DNA from: Turnera subulata
Taxonomy: Eukaryota; Streptophyta; Magnoliopsida; Malpighiales; Passifloraceae
Reading direction: 5' to 3'
Assembly: GCA_028386065.3 (NCBI GenBank)
Contig: JAKUCV010004254.1
Coordinates: forward strand, 308,827 to 372,826
DNA length: 64,000 nucleotides
A model generated the notes under the pieces. That model saw only the letters and a program-made list of their open reading frames with translations, did not search any database and was not told where the DNA came from. A program made the position numbers and the translations under genes. How positions within the stretch are numbered: position 1 is the first letter of the stretch; every line of letters starts with the position of its first letter. Below, one piece after another: positions 20,779 to 32,032 of the stretch.

Positions 20779-23735
20779 ATTTTGGATTCTGGTTACACCT
20801 ACCATATGTGCCCCATTTGGGAATGGTTTTTTGACCTTGAAGAGCTCAATGACGGGGTTGTTTTCATGGGTAATGACAATCTATGTAAAACAGCCGGGAT
20901 AGGTTCAATCAAGCTGAAAAATCATGATGGATCCACCAAAATTTTGAGAGATGTTCGATATGTTCCAGAGTTGAAGAAGAATCTCATTTCTTTGGGGGCC
21001 TAAGAATCAAAAGGCCTAGTTGTCACTATTCGAGATGGAATTCTTAAAGCAACATCAGGAGCATTGGTGATGTTAAAAGGTGTGAGGAAGAATAATCTAT
21101 ATTACTACCAAGGTAGTACAGTAATTGTGGCAGTTGCAGTGGTAACTTCTGGAAGCAAGAAGGATGCAGAGGCAACGAAGCTATGGCATATGCGTTAGGG
21201 ACATGTTCGTGAAAAATCCTTGCAGATTCTTGCCAAGCAAGGATTGTTGAAAGGTGCAAAGACTTGCAAATTGGAATTTTGTGAGCATTGTGTTCCGGGA
21301 AAGAAACAAAGAGTGAAGTTTGGCACTGCAATCTTTGATAGTAAGGGGATTTTGGACTATGTGCATTCAGATGTGTGGAGACCTTTCAAGACTCCATCTC
21401 TTGAAGGTAGACACTATTTTATCACTTTTGTTGATGATTTTTCCAGAAGAGTGTGGGTGTTTACAATGAAGAAGAAGGATGAAGTGCTTGGGATTTTGCT
21501 TAAGTGGAAAACTCAGGTTGAGAACCAGACAGGAAGGAAGATTAAAGTTCTCCAAACAGACAATGGTGGAGAATATACGAGTGATCCTTTCTTGTAGATA
21601 TGCCAAGATTGTGGCATAGTTCGGCCCTTCACAATTAGAAAAACACCACAGCAGAACGGGGTGTCAGAGCGTATGAACAAGACATTGGTGGAAAAAATTC
21701 GTTGTATGCTGTCTAATGCTGGGCAAGGTAGAAATTTTTGGGCTGAGGCTGTGACATATGCTCAACAACTTGTTAATGGGTTGCCACATTCTGCTTTAGG
21801 TGATAAGACCCCTTTGGAGGTATGGTCTGGAAAACCTGCTACAAATTATGATTCTTTGCGTGTGCTTGGCTCCACTGCATACTATCATGTGAATGAATCA
21901 AAGTTAGTTCCACGAGCAAATAAGGCTCTATTTATGGGTCTTAATGCAGGAGTGAAGGAATATCGTCTTTGGTGTCTAGAGACAAAGAAGACTATTATCA
22001 GCGGGGATATTACCATTGATGAATCTGCCACATTGACAAAGGTAAATCCAGAAGAAGCTGGTGGTACTTCACAGCAGGTGGAGTGTGTTTCAAAGCAGGT
22101 GGAGTTTGAGTCTACTATGGTGATCCCAGCTAAAAGCGCCAAAGGTGACTCTCCTATGATAGAGGAAGAGTCAGATGAAGAAGAGGTTCTGACCCAAGAA
22201 CCTATGCAGCAGTTCGAGTCAATTGCCACTAGTAGACCAAGACGAGAAAGGAGAAAACCAGAACGTCTCATTGAAACGGTGTCCTATGCACTTCCAGTCG
22301 TTGATGATGTTCCTTCCACTTTTTCAAAAGCCATTCGGAGTTCTGAAAGTAGTAGTTGGAAAGAGGCAATGAAGGAGGAGATGGAATCTCTTCAAAAGAA
22401 CAAAATATGGAAGTTGACACAACTATCAAAGGGAAAGAAGGCAATTGGATGCAAATGGGCATTTGCTAAGAAAGAAAAATTTCCTAACAAGAGTAATGTT
22501 CGCTACAAGGCAAGATTGGTGGCTAAAGGTTATGCTCAGAAGGAGGAAATTGATTATAATGAGGTATTTTCTCCAGTTGTGAAGCATTCCTCCATTAGAA
22601 TTCTGTTGGCCTTGGTAGTACAGTTGAATTTGGAGCTAGCTCAACTTAATGTGAAGACTGCATTCTTACACGGTGACTTGAAGGAGGGAATCTATATGAC
22701 TCAGCCTGATGGATACAAAGTTGCTGGTAAAGAAAATTGGGTGTGTAAACTAGACAAGACGTTATACGGTTTGAAGCAATCTCCAAGACAGTGGTACAAA
22801 CAATTTGACAAGTTTATGTTGGGTCAGAAGTACACAAGGAGCAAATACGACCATTGTGTGTATTTGAGAAGAGTACATGACAGGTCCTACATCTATCTAC
22901 TCTTATACGTTGATGATATGCGGATAGCTACAAAGAGCCAAGTTGAAGGCTCAGTTGAGTAGAGAGTTCGAGCTGAAGGATTTGGGAGAAGCAAAGAAGA
23001 TTCTCGGCATGGAGATAAGCAGAACAAAGATGGAGGCATGCTTTGGCTGACTCAAAAAGAATATTTGAAGAAAGTACTACAACGTTTTGGCACGAATGAA
23101 GGGTCAAAACCTGTAGGTACTCTGCTTGCTCCTCATTTGACGCTTAGCTGTCAGTTATCTCCGCAGACAGAAGAAGAACGAGAGTACATGGCGAAAGTTC
23201 CTTATGCCAATGCAGTCAGAAGCTTGATGTATGCAATGGTGTGTACGAGACTAGATATTTCACATGCTATTAGTGTTGTGAGCAGATACATGCATGATCC
23301 TAGCAGAGGTCATTGGCAAGCTGTAAAATGGATTCTTCGGTATATCAAAGATACCGTAGACGTTGGCTTAAAGTTTGAGCAGGATGAATCACTTGGTCAA
23401 GGAGTGGTTAGATATTGTGATTCTGACTATGCAGGAGATTTAGATAAGCGAAGATCGATGGCGGGTTATTTGTTCACTTTAATAAAAGCTCCTATTAGTT
23501 GGAAGTCCACTTTACCGTCAACGGTGGCTTTGTCTACAACGGAAGCAGAGTATATAGCTATTACAGAAGCTGTGAATGAGGCAATTTGGCTTCATGCGTT
23601 GCTAAATGACTTGGGAGTTGGTCAGAAACAACTTGTAGTATATTCTGACAGTCAAAGTACTATTCATTTAGCGAAGAATCAAGTGTTTCATGCACGGACG
23701 AAACACATTGATGTTCGCTATCATTTTGTGTGGGA
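20779..23735 (+). pseudogene. Copia B1 pol (protease, integrase, RT, RNase H), 3' truncated
   Basis: The order is protease 'ILDSGYTYHMC'; integrase zinc region 'LWHMR' (then TAG) 'GHV...FCEHC' and catalytic core 'DYVHSDVW', 'TFVDDFSRRVWVF', 'LQTDNGGEYTS'; RT 'VKTAFLHGDLKEGIYMTQPD', 'CKLDKTLYGLKQSPRQWYK' and 'LLYVDDMRIAT'; RNase H 'YCDSDYAGDLDKRRSMAGY' and 'SWKSTLPSTVALSTTEAEY'. In-frame stops lie at 21001, 21196 and 21595, and a deletion with frameshifts at 22950-23040. Similarity ends at about 23735, before the C-terminus and 3' LTR. Confidence 0.88.
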
Positions 23736-24149
23736 AATTTCTTATGTTTTTTTTTTGTCTGCTAACAGGAAACCTATTGTCTTAAATTTAATGTTCCTGA
23801 CGAATTGGCACGTTCCGTTATGAGAAAAGCAGTACACTACTCCTCTGCATCATCACACGGCCTTCATTCGTGTTTGTGTTTGCTCTTTCTGTGTTGTGAA
23901 ATAAAATTGATATAAATTGAGAAACTAATAATACTTACTTGAGTTGTGTGAATTGATTATAAACATGTGTTGTGTGAATTGAGTACAAATAGATGCAAAA
24001 GAGGAAATTTTTTTCGTTTTAATGGCAGCAAAGTTTTACAGGAGAACCTATTAATTGTGCGGTGGGGGTGAGATGAAACAATAGAATTAAGTTATTTGAT
24101 TGCTTCCGACATATTTTTTCTTATACTAGAGGAGTTTGATACTAGAGTC
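23736..24149. other. Unassigned AT-rich region
   Basis: The copia frame decays here into sequence with no recognisable domain. No 3' LTR of family B is present. It leads into the F-box relic on the minus strand. Confidence 0.35.
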
Positions 24150-25109
24150 CTTTCCGACATTCTTTCCTTCAGTTCATCCCTACCCGGCTTAACCCACTTC
24201 CCCTCCTTCTTATCCAACTTCTCCACATTGTATAGCCAAGATAGTCCCTTTAGGGTGAATGTGCATAGGTGACTATCGACTCTGTCCTATTATTACATGT
24301 ACACTTGGATCCTGTACTTGTAAATAGCTAGCAATAAAGGTAATCGTTTAGCATCAGGAAAATTATACCCCTATCTTATCTTTCATTTTGTACACCCAAA
24401 ATAAATCCCCCAAAGATTCCACCAGAAAGTTATGACAAGATTTACTAGTAGGGACTCCTTCCTCCATCTTTGCCTTAGCAACTGGAGTAATGATCGAGCT
24501 GAAGCAATTCCATCATTGGGAAAATCAGTAGTCACAACCATTCCTCTGTCAGCCAAAGCATAGAATCTATTATTTACATATACAACACTACAAAAAAAGG
24601 TATATTTTTCGATAATAGTCCACCTTTCCTCTCCCAACCTCCACAAGGCCAAATCCTGTTCAGCCATGACTACCATCACCTTCAGCTCGCCCCCTCCCCC
24701 ACCATGGCTGATATCACGAAAACTAGAACTAGCAGCAACTTGACTTGAATGAATAGTGTTATAGTAATAACTGTAACCATCAGGTACAAGGCAATAAGCA
24801 TACCACATTTCTTGCACTCTGAGGTCATCCTTACATGTTTTGCCATTGGGGAGTTCAATGCTTGAAGGATCACATCCCCAGGCCGTGAAGATAGCTCGGT
24901 TTCAAAAGCAATGGTGTGGTACTGCCCGAAAGACGAGCCGGTTGGACGGAATAAACAGCCAACTCTTTGATAGAAAAGTGGGTACCTCGAAGCTCAGGAA
25001 TCCTAACGGAAGGTACTACTATAGGAGGGAGAAGGGTGGAAGAACACCAAAAACGGCAAACGGCCCGGAAACTGAGGATGTCCTGATAGTTATTTTGGAG
25101 GCCACTAGC
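24150..25109 (-). pseudogene. F-box/DUF295 pseudogene
   Basis: On the minus strand, N-terminal remnants near 25100-24850 ('GCLFRPT' type text matching the 'VYSVQPA' region of the intact gene) are followed by 'MWYAYCLVPDGYSYYY', 'LALWRLGEERWTIIEKY', 'VVYVNNRFYALADRGMVV' and, after an apparent insertion at about 24240-24370, the DUF295 hallmark 'VEKLDKKEGKWVKP' near 24210-24170. Frameshifts and stops abound. The small LTR element at 25110 inserted just 5' of or within its coding start. Confidence 0.7.
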
Positions 25110-25527
25110 TGTTGAATGTGGTGATCCTGTTACTATGGGCTCAATGGTGTTTATTTGTCACATGTTGTAATATGTAATAAACTATATTATGGTAGGTATG
25201 CAACCTAGAGTCTTCAGGAGATTTTTAGAAAAAAATATGGTCTTTGTGATGGATAGGCTTGTAACGAAAGTGTTTGTAAACACAAATACTTCTATAAATA
25301 TGTAACTAGTTGTATGTTGTGATCAGAGTGTATGTTTGTGAGAAGTGCGTGTAAAGAGAAATGAAAAAAAAATTGTGTGTATGGAACTATCTTCTCCAGG
25401 AGTTTGTGTCTTCATCAAATTCTATTTTGTGAGAGTTTTGTGAGAAAGTTAAGTATTTTTAGTTTCCTTCACCGATCTCTCCTACTATTTAGCATCTTTG
25501 AAATCATGTCCAAAACAAAAACCAACA
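25110..25527 (+). mobile_element. 5' LTR of small LTR element K, 418 bp
   Basis: It starts TGTTGAATGTGG and ends AACCAACA, matching 26519-26810. It includes a TATA box, TATAAATA at 25293-25300, absent from the 3' LTR because of an internal deletion there. It is flanked on the left by CTAGC (25105-25109), which is repeated after the 3' LTR. Confidence 0.9.
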
Positions 25528-25529
25528 AT

Positions 25530-25541
25530 TGGTAGCAGAGC
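25530..25541 (+). promoter_or_regulatory. Primer binding site of element K
   Basis: TGGTAGCAGAGC, two bases after the 5' LTR, is a copia-type site for initiator tRNA-Met. It indicates that the element was replicated by reverse transcription rather than being two chance repeats. Confidence 0.85.
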
Positions 25542-25662
25542 TTTCTTCTTTTGGGACCCTACATTTTTTCATAAATGGTTTCCATAAACCGTGAAATTGT
25601 CTCCACAGAGTAGGTTATTTCTTTACAGGTCCTGTCCTTTTGATTTGTTAGAAACCAAGAAG

Positions 25663-26489
25663 ATGATTTCTGATTGGGAGATCATTGCAAGGTTGAGGGA
25701 GATTCTTCAATGTTCTAATCTTGACACAATGACAACAAAGATGTTGTACCAGAAGCTGGAAGAAGAGTTCGACTTGGATTTGTCGGACAGAAAATCGTTT
25801 ATCATAAATCAGGTGATTTTGTTCCTTGAAAGTGATGAGCTTGGGAACAATGAAAATGAAGAAATTGAGGATGTTGAAGATGCTGAATCTGAGATAACAA
25901 ATGGCTCTGATTTGGCTGTAATTGATGAAAATGAAGGTTTGATTGGTAAGAGTTATGAACTTACTAAAAATGATGAATGTTTGGATGATTTTGGATTAAT
26001 TGATGAAGTGGTTATGCATGATAAGATTCTTACTGTTTTTAGTCCTGAAAATGGTACTGAATCAATTTTGTTGTTTGTGAGAATTTGTGTTTGGAGTTTA
26101 AAGATTTCTCCAATTGCAAATTAATTGAAGTTGGGAGTGAAAATGGTAGTTCAAGATCAAAAACACAGAATGTTGTTGAAATTGAATGTGTGAATGAAGA
26201 GTTTGTTGACTGTAAAATTCTGGAAATTCATGGAAATGGTAAAAAGCTGAAAATCAAAGGGTGGAAAGAACTTGACAACGTCAGCAGTAACTTGAGCAAC
26301 AATTTTGATATAGAGGATGTGATCAGATGGAGGCATGAGATGATGCAGTTCATATCTGTTGTATTTTTCTTCCATGATAAATATGCAGATAAGGCTTTAA
26401 AAAAGTTTAAGATAAAGACAAACTTAGGACAACCTACCCATCATATGTTGGAGCAAAAAAAATGTGGAGATAAGAGGAATTGCAGCTGA
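25663..26489 (+). pseudogene. DEK_C-domain protein ORF carried by LTR element K
   Basis: From ATG 25663 the frame reads 'MISDWEIIARLREILQCSN', 'TTKMLYQKLEEEFDLDLSDR', 'KSFIINQVILFLES'. This is a DEK C-terminal domain, about residues 2-60, as in DEK and UAF30/SWIB-type chromatin proteins. An acidic stretch follows. A single frameshift near 26070-26090 separates the first frame (stop at 26122) from a second in the next frame that continues to 26489 ('CLEFKDFSNCKLIEVG' and 'IRWRHEMMQFISVVFFF'). No gag, protease, integrase or RT motif is visible. It could be a captured host gene or an unusual gag replacement. A purine tract 'aagggggag' follows at 26510. Confidence 0.65.
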
Positions 26490-26518
26490 AGCGTGAAGAT
26501 AACAGTATCAAGGGGGAG

Positions 26519-26810
26519 TGTTGAATGTGGTGATCCTATTACTATGGGCTCAATGGTGTTTATTTGTCACATGTTGTAATATGTAATAAACTATATTATG
26601 GTAGGTATGCAATCTAGAGTCTTCAGGAGATTTTTAGAAAATAAGATGGTCTTTGTGATGGATAGGCTTGTAACGTGGAAGTGTTTGTAAATTTGTGTCT
26701 TCATCAAATTCTGTTTTGTGAGAGTTTTATGAGAAAGTTTGGTATTTTTAGTATCCTTCTCTCCTAATATTTAGCATCTTTAAAATCATATCCAAAACAA
26801 AAAACCAACA
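26519..26810 (+). mobile_element. 3' LTR of small LTR element K, 292 bp
   Basis: It is nearly identical to the 5' LTR except for a roughly 126-base internal deletion removing the TATA region. It ends AACCAACA and is followed by CTAGC (26811-26815), the perfect 5-bp target duplication. The complete element spans 25110-26810 (1.7 kb). Confidence 0.9.
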
Positions 26811-26815
26811 CTAGC

Positions 26816-27230
26816 CATCTTCTCTAGGAGCTCGAGCAGAAGATCGGCCCAGCGGCAAGAATGCGGAGAGGTTCGAGCACGACAAGCCGTGGTGGTTGGT
26901 TTCTTCTGTTGTATTTGTAAAAAAGCTAGCTAGGGCACAAACAAGAACACCGAATTCTTCTAAAGAAATGTAACAAATATCCAAAAGTCCACTAAGCCTT
27001 ACCTGACTCTGGTCGAGATGGATCAACCTATTGGTCTTCTTATACCAGGTCGGCCTACGGCTAGAGTAGGGCCACTGAAACGTAAATATTGATTTATGTA
27101 AAAAACATAAACAATAATCGCTTCTAATATTATAATTTAATTAGTCTCAAGATTCAAAATTAAATTAAGCCAAACATAAGGTTTAGAGTAAATTAAAGCA
27201 AACATATTTAGATGACTAATAAATACCACT
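26816..27230. repeat. Dispersed block, copy 1 (similar to 37.72-38.05 kb)
   Basis: It shares 'gcggagaggttcgag', 'gtggttggtttct', 'gagatggatcaacctattgg' and 'aaattaagccaaacata' in the same order with 37715-38050. It contains no long frame. It may be the 3' flank of a duplicated gene or a non-autonomous element. Confidence 0.5.
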
Positions 27231-27459
27231 GTTAGTGCTAACTGAGTGCAAAATATCCTACTCTTAAACTAAATTTTAAATAATTCAGTCAAATTTGAGG
27301 AGTTTTCAGGCGATAAAATTGTTTAAAAATAAACTCTACATAGGGCTTTGGGCCTCCCTTTCTATTAGAATTTTTTTAAAAAAGAACTAATATCTATTCA
27401 TATATTATTTTGTATGATGTTGTTGAATTAAAGGCACAACTGATTTGTTTTTGGCAACA

Positions 27460-29205
27460 CAGACTCCTCAGTGGCGCAACTACAGCAGGAAATTGAATCC
27501 CTTGAATTGATTGCTGAAACTAGATCCCTGCTCTCCCAAGAAACCGAAGATCTATTCCAAAAGAAAGACAACTTCTCCAAAGAATCAAAGCTCAAAGAAA
27601 TCACTTGGAGGCAAAAATCTAGCAATCGGTGGCTAAGACTAGTGGACAGAAACACGCGTTTCTTTCACCTTTCTGCTTGTGCAAGAGGTCGGAGAAATAT
27701 CTCTTCTATCCTAGTCGGCTATACTGTGCTCCAAGAACCGAATCAGATCAAAAGTGAAGCCTCATCTTTCTTCTCCAATCTTTATAGCGAGCCCATCCCT
27801 GTACGCCCCTCTATTGGCAATATTCCCCTCCCAAAACTTGATCCTCAGTCATCTCTTGCACTTGAATAGCCTATCACCATGGAAAAAATTAAAGCCGCTA
27901 TTTGGGAATGCGACAGTGACAAGGCCCCTGGCCCAGACGGTCTAAATTTTTTGTTTTACAAAAAATGTTGGGACCTCTTTAAATTTGACCTGTTTGATAT
28001 CATTGGCGAATTCTTTGCCACAGGTTCCCTTCCAAAAGGCTTGAACTGCTCATATATTACATTGGCTGCAAAGAAAAAAGAATCCGAGACCTTTGATGAT
28101 TACAGACCCAACACCCTCGTCGGAGGTATCTACAAGATTATTTCAAAAATCCTCTCCCTTCGTTTGAAGGCAGTCCTCTCCTCTATCATCAATAGTCACC
28201 AATCAGCATTCGCAGAGGGAAGATACATTCTTGATGGCGCTTTACTTGCCTCTGAGGTGGTTCAACGCCTCAAAAAATTTAAAGACCAGGCTATCATTTG
28301 GAAGCTCGACTTCTGCAAAGCTTTCGATTCCATATCGTGGGATTACTTATTGCAAGTCCTAAATGCTATGGGTTTTGGCAAGAAGTGGATCTCTTGGATT
28401 CAAGCATGTCTCCAGACTTCCAAACTCTCTGTTCTCATCAACGGTTCCCCATCTCCAGATTTTTTTATGAGTAGTAAAAAGCAGATCAACACTCCCTTCT
28501 CAATCTTAAGTGCGTACTTAGATGCTTTGAGCTTCTCTCAGGTCTATGTATAAATTTTCACAAGAATGCCTTGGTGGGCATCAATATTGAAGCCGATGAG
28601 GTCCATTCGCTAGCAGTAACTTTCCATTGTAAGGCTGACTTCCTCCCATTTAATTACCTTGAACTTCCTATTGGCGCAAGCATGCATAAGACTGCAAACT
28701 GGAACCCCATCATTGACAAAATTAGGAGGAAATTAAAAGCATGGAAATCAAAATTTCTGTCCACTACGGGCAGGGTTACTTTAATAAGGTCATTCCTCTC
28801 CTCTCTTCCTCTTTATTTCTTATCCCTTCAAAAAATTCTCTCTCACAAAGTGCTCTCTGACCTGGAAAAACATCATCCTCTCTTCTTCCCCTAACAGCCA
28901 AACCTCAATCCCACTTTCTGAAGAAATCAGTGTCAAGGTTGGCTGCGGTTACTCCATCAGTTTCTGGCCAGATGTATGGTGTTCATTAGGTTGACCTCGA
29001 ACCTGCTTCCCTCGCCTGTTCCAGATCTCCCTCCTTCCTGATGCGTCCCTCGCAGATTTTCACAACAGGCTAATCTCTTCTCCTATTGAAAAGTGGCCAT
29101 GGCGTTGCCATACTCTTGGGAAAGAAATGATTGGCTTCTCATCCAAGACGAACTGAAAGATGTCACCTTATCCCCCTCGGCAGCCGACTCTTTTCAATTT
29201 GGGGG
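27460..29205 (+). pseudogene. L1-type LINE ORF2 fragment
   Basis: An endonuclease-RT linker ('SNRWLRLVDRNTRFFHLSA') is followed by RT motifs 'DKAPGPDGLNFLFYKKCWD', 'DDYRPNTLVGGIYKIISKIL', 'SAFAEGRYILDGALLASEV' and 'KLDFCKAFDSISWDYLLQV'. The YxDD-containing block is deleted near 28490-28560. The thumb resumes with 'GRVTLIRSFLSSLPLYFLS', then 'SVKVGCGYSISFWPDVW'. Both ends are truncated and frameshifts occur at about 27870, 28555 and 28895. It is inactive. Confidence 0.85.
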
Positions 29206-29719
29206 GAAATAGAATTAATGTCAAAATTAGGAGGGATAGAAAACACAGTACACACAAGTGGGAAAGAAAACACCAACGAGTGGCCTGTAATCTTTTGTTA
29301 GAAAACTAAGTTACATTATCCAACATTCCAACTCAACTGGTTCTGAAGATTTTGTGGAGAAATGATTCTGAAGCTTACACAATATACTAGAGTCTACAAG
29401 AATCAAGAATGAAGAACTCATACGTCATGCCTTTAAGGTTTGCTCATGCTATTGCTAATTGAAGCTAAATGCTAACTTGGTAAGTTTAAATTCTTTCTTT
29501 TTGGTGCATAGTCCTTAGGCTACAATCGGTTATCCCAAAAATTATATCTACATCTAAAATCTATAAACAAAAAGCGTTTTAAATTGGTTGGCTTCTTAAG
29601 ATATTGTGGTTATTGTTGGCTGAAACATCTAACTTCTAAGCTAAAATGAGAATGTGCCCACTAGTTATTTGATCTAATGCCACAACGATCATTACTTGAT
29701 TCTTTTGGCCAATTTGCAG
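29206..29719. other. Unassigned region before the kinase exon
   Basis: The sequence is AT-rich with no recognised feature. The last bases ('ttggccaatttgcag') form a good 3' splice site for the following exon, so part of this is probably intron. Confidence 0.35.
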
Positions 29720-29893
29720 GTGAAAGTTGGAATACAAAGAGCTGAAGAATTTGGCGATTTTGAGGAGTGGTTTAATTACAGGCTATCAAGCGCAGCTCCT
29801 GAAACATGTGCTGATTTCCTTGGAAGTTTTGTTGCCGATGAAACAAAATCGCCATTTGCAAAGGGCAGAAAATGGCTTGTTTGGAAATTCGAG
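29720..29893 (+). pseudogene. Isolated exon of an STN7-like thylakoid protein kinase
   Basis: A 174-base, 58-codon phase-0 segment reads 'VKVGIQRAEEFGDFEEWF', 'NYRLSSAAPETCADFLGS' and 'KGRKWLVWKFE'. It matches my recollection of the N-lobe of plant STN7, the state-transition light-harvesting kinase of the thylakoid. It is bounded by 'tttgcag' and 'GTACAA', good splice signals. No neighbouring kinase exons (HRD, DFG) are present on either side; FBA sequence follows instead. The assignment rests on memory of the family, not a search. Confidence 0.55.
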
Positions 29894-30099
29894 GTACAAA
29901 TTTGGAAATACAACCAACTTCTCTTCATTTAAATCCTACATAACTTCCCTGTTTTGTCTGTTCAAGTTCTTCACATGTATCTTGAGTATGATACTGGTGA
30001 ACATAAATGAGCTAATGCATCAAGTGTGGCTCCTTCGTTCTTTAATTCTTGGAATATTGTACATCAACCAGCTATGTCTGTTCCACGTTAAAACATCTT

Positions 30100-30759
30100 C
30101 CCAGTTCAAAATTTACTTTAGGATTTTACAAGTTGCTCTCTATATATGGCTCTCAAGCTACTGGAAAAGGTTATGGAGGTATTCAAATTCTTGTATTAGG
30201 TATGGAGGACAAGCCTTCGTGGAAGCATGTTGATTCTACTCATCTTGAAAGCTTTGACAAAAATGATCTTATCCAGGTATGGACTGTAGAAGGAGTCGTT
30301 CACATTGCGAAAATAAGCACGAGTCAATCACGGGATCACGAGGTGATGTCATTCGATCTGGATACCGAGAGTTTCCGTGGTCATAAACTCATGCCGAGGT
30401 CTGTGTTCCCGGATGGCTCTGCTGTTTCCTTCGCTCTAGCAAACGATGAGCTGCATGTATTGGGGTTGAAAGACTGTCAGGAAGGTAAGTTCTATGGTAC
30501 GAAGACAACAATTCCATTGCCATTCTTGAAAGAAAATCCAGAAATGAGAAGAAAACTTAGGGTTAGGTCTATTTCATTGCATGGACAAAAGATTTGGTTT
30601 TGTTGGGAAAATTGTAGTGCATTTATTTACTACATTCGTGAAAAAAGGAAGGGCCCAGAGGCATGTGTTGGGCGGAATGACAAGCGTACTTCTGTTGCAT
30701 ATCGATCTAGCTTGGTAACATTCAAAGGAATGAGACCCCAACCATTGGAGGAAAGCTGA
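30100..30759 (+). pseudogene. FBA-type F-box-associated domain gene, lacking its F-box
   Basis: The frame reads 'LGFYKLLSIYGSQATGKGYG', 'ILVLGMEDKPSWKHVD', 'VWTVEGVVHIAKIS', 'ESFRGHKLMPRSVFPDG' and 'ISLHGQKIWFCWEN' to a stop at 30757. This is the F-box associated domain that binds substrates in SCF complexes. No F-box or start codon of this family lies upstream; the 5' part is lost or replaced. The domain itself has no internal lesion, so it may be the 3' exon of a chimeric gene. The copy at 33.05 kb is a close relative. Confidence 0.65.
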
Positions 30760-31474
30760 AGTATGGGATATTGATATTCATATGAGCCAACTAATAAAAT
30801 TTTTAATTGTTACGTTAAATTTAGTTTCTTTTTTCTTTTTCGTGTTGGAGTGTGCCAGACACTAATTTTTATCACAACTGTTCTTCTTTCAACACTGTTT
30901 TTTATATATATATATAATTTCTCTTTGAACTGATTTCCTAGAGGATATATAATCCTGTTTAGATTATATTATAGGCTTCTTGCAAGAAAGAGAAGACCTA
31001 GAATATGAGAAAGCATTTCTTCCTTGAAATCAGACCTAAAGCAACTCAAAAGAGGGATTAACTGAAAGCTAATGGATACTACTTTGCTGCTTTTAAGCCT
31101 TCTACTTGTAGAGAGTAAAGTCACAATTACAACTAAAACATCAATCATCATACTCCGGATAAATGACTAAATATTTAACGATTGTTGAGTCTTGGACTGA
31201 ATTAGATATCAAGATGTGAATGCATATAGAAGTAGAGATAGGAGACCAAGATGTCAGCATTATTGGAGTTGAGGCTGCAGGTTTTCGCCTGGATAGAGGG
31301 AAGCATGCTATAGATTTAGACGAAATAAATTCCATTCTTTACATTCATGAATTTTGGTGCATTCACTTAGCCACGAACCATTTGTTGCAGGATGAGGAAG
31401 GGCAGACATAGACACACATATAGCATAAAGTGCTAATTGAAAGGCAATAAGTTCATAATTCCTCCGTACATCGA
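30760..31474. other. 3' flank of the FBA gene; part duplicated near 19 kb
   Basis: This holds a probable 3' UTR, a (TA)n stretch at about 30903-30918, and a segment at 30985-31065 similar to 18960-19065. No gene is recognised. Confidence 0.4.
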
Positions 31475-32032
31475 TCATGCCACTGCAACCACTACTGTTG
31501 CGTGTGTTTCTGTGAGCTTCTGCAGCTCGTCTTTGTTAGCAGCACCCACAAACCTATCCACTATGCGTCCATCTTTCATGAATATGAAAGTGGGCGTTGA
31601 GTCCACTCCGCAATCCACAACAACAGGCTAAAAGACAATAGACAGTAACTAATCAGATAACGGCCTTAGAGAATAAAGAGAAAAATAAGAAGTTTGAATA
31701 TATGCAGTTAATTACCTTCAATTCATCCACATCCACCATCAAGAAAATGACATTTGTAAACTTCTTAGCCAACTCATCAAGAACAGGGGCCATGAACTTA
31801 CAGGATTCACAACATGAAGCAGTAAAACCCACCACAATCTAATCCAATAACAAAAAAGAAAGAACCCAGCAAATAAAATCAGGCAAAGGATCATGAAACC
31901 AATGCAAATAAGAAAGAGGGTTTGCTTTGTTAAAATCATACACACCAGTTTGTTGGACTTTGGTCCCTCAGACATCTGGTGGTGCCACGTTCGCAGGTCG
32001 CGGCAGGCAATCACTTGTCCCTCCTCGGCCAT
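31475..32032 (-). CDS. Thioredoxin h-type with atypical CCESC active site
   Basis: Three exons on the minus strand (32032-31946, 31838-31716, 31627-31475) with canonical GT/AG borders give a 120-residue protein, normal for cytosolic thioredoxin h. Exon 1: 'MAEEGQVIACRDLRTWHHQM'. Exon 2: 'VVGFTASCCESCKFMAPVLD' and 'NVIFLMVDVDELK'. Exon 3: 'CGVDSTPTFIFMKDGRIVDR' and 'FVGAANKDELQKLTE'. The usual WCGPC redox motif is CCESC: both CxxC cysteines remain, but Trp and the Gly-Pro pair are replaced. The cis-proline is kept (TPTF). Reading frames and splice sites are intact. A broken duplicate lies at 18.1-18.6 kb. Confidence 0.8.

Noticed and set aside
24840..25115. 91-codon plus-strand frame
   Set aside because: It is antisense to the N-terminal remnant of the F-box pseudogene.
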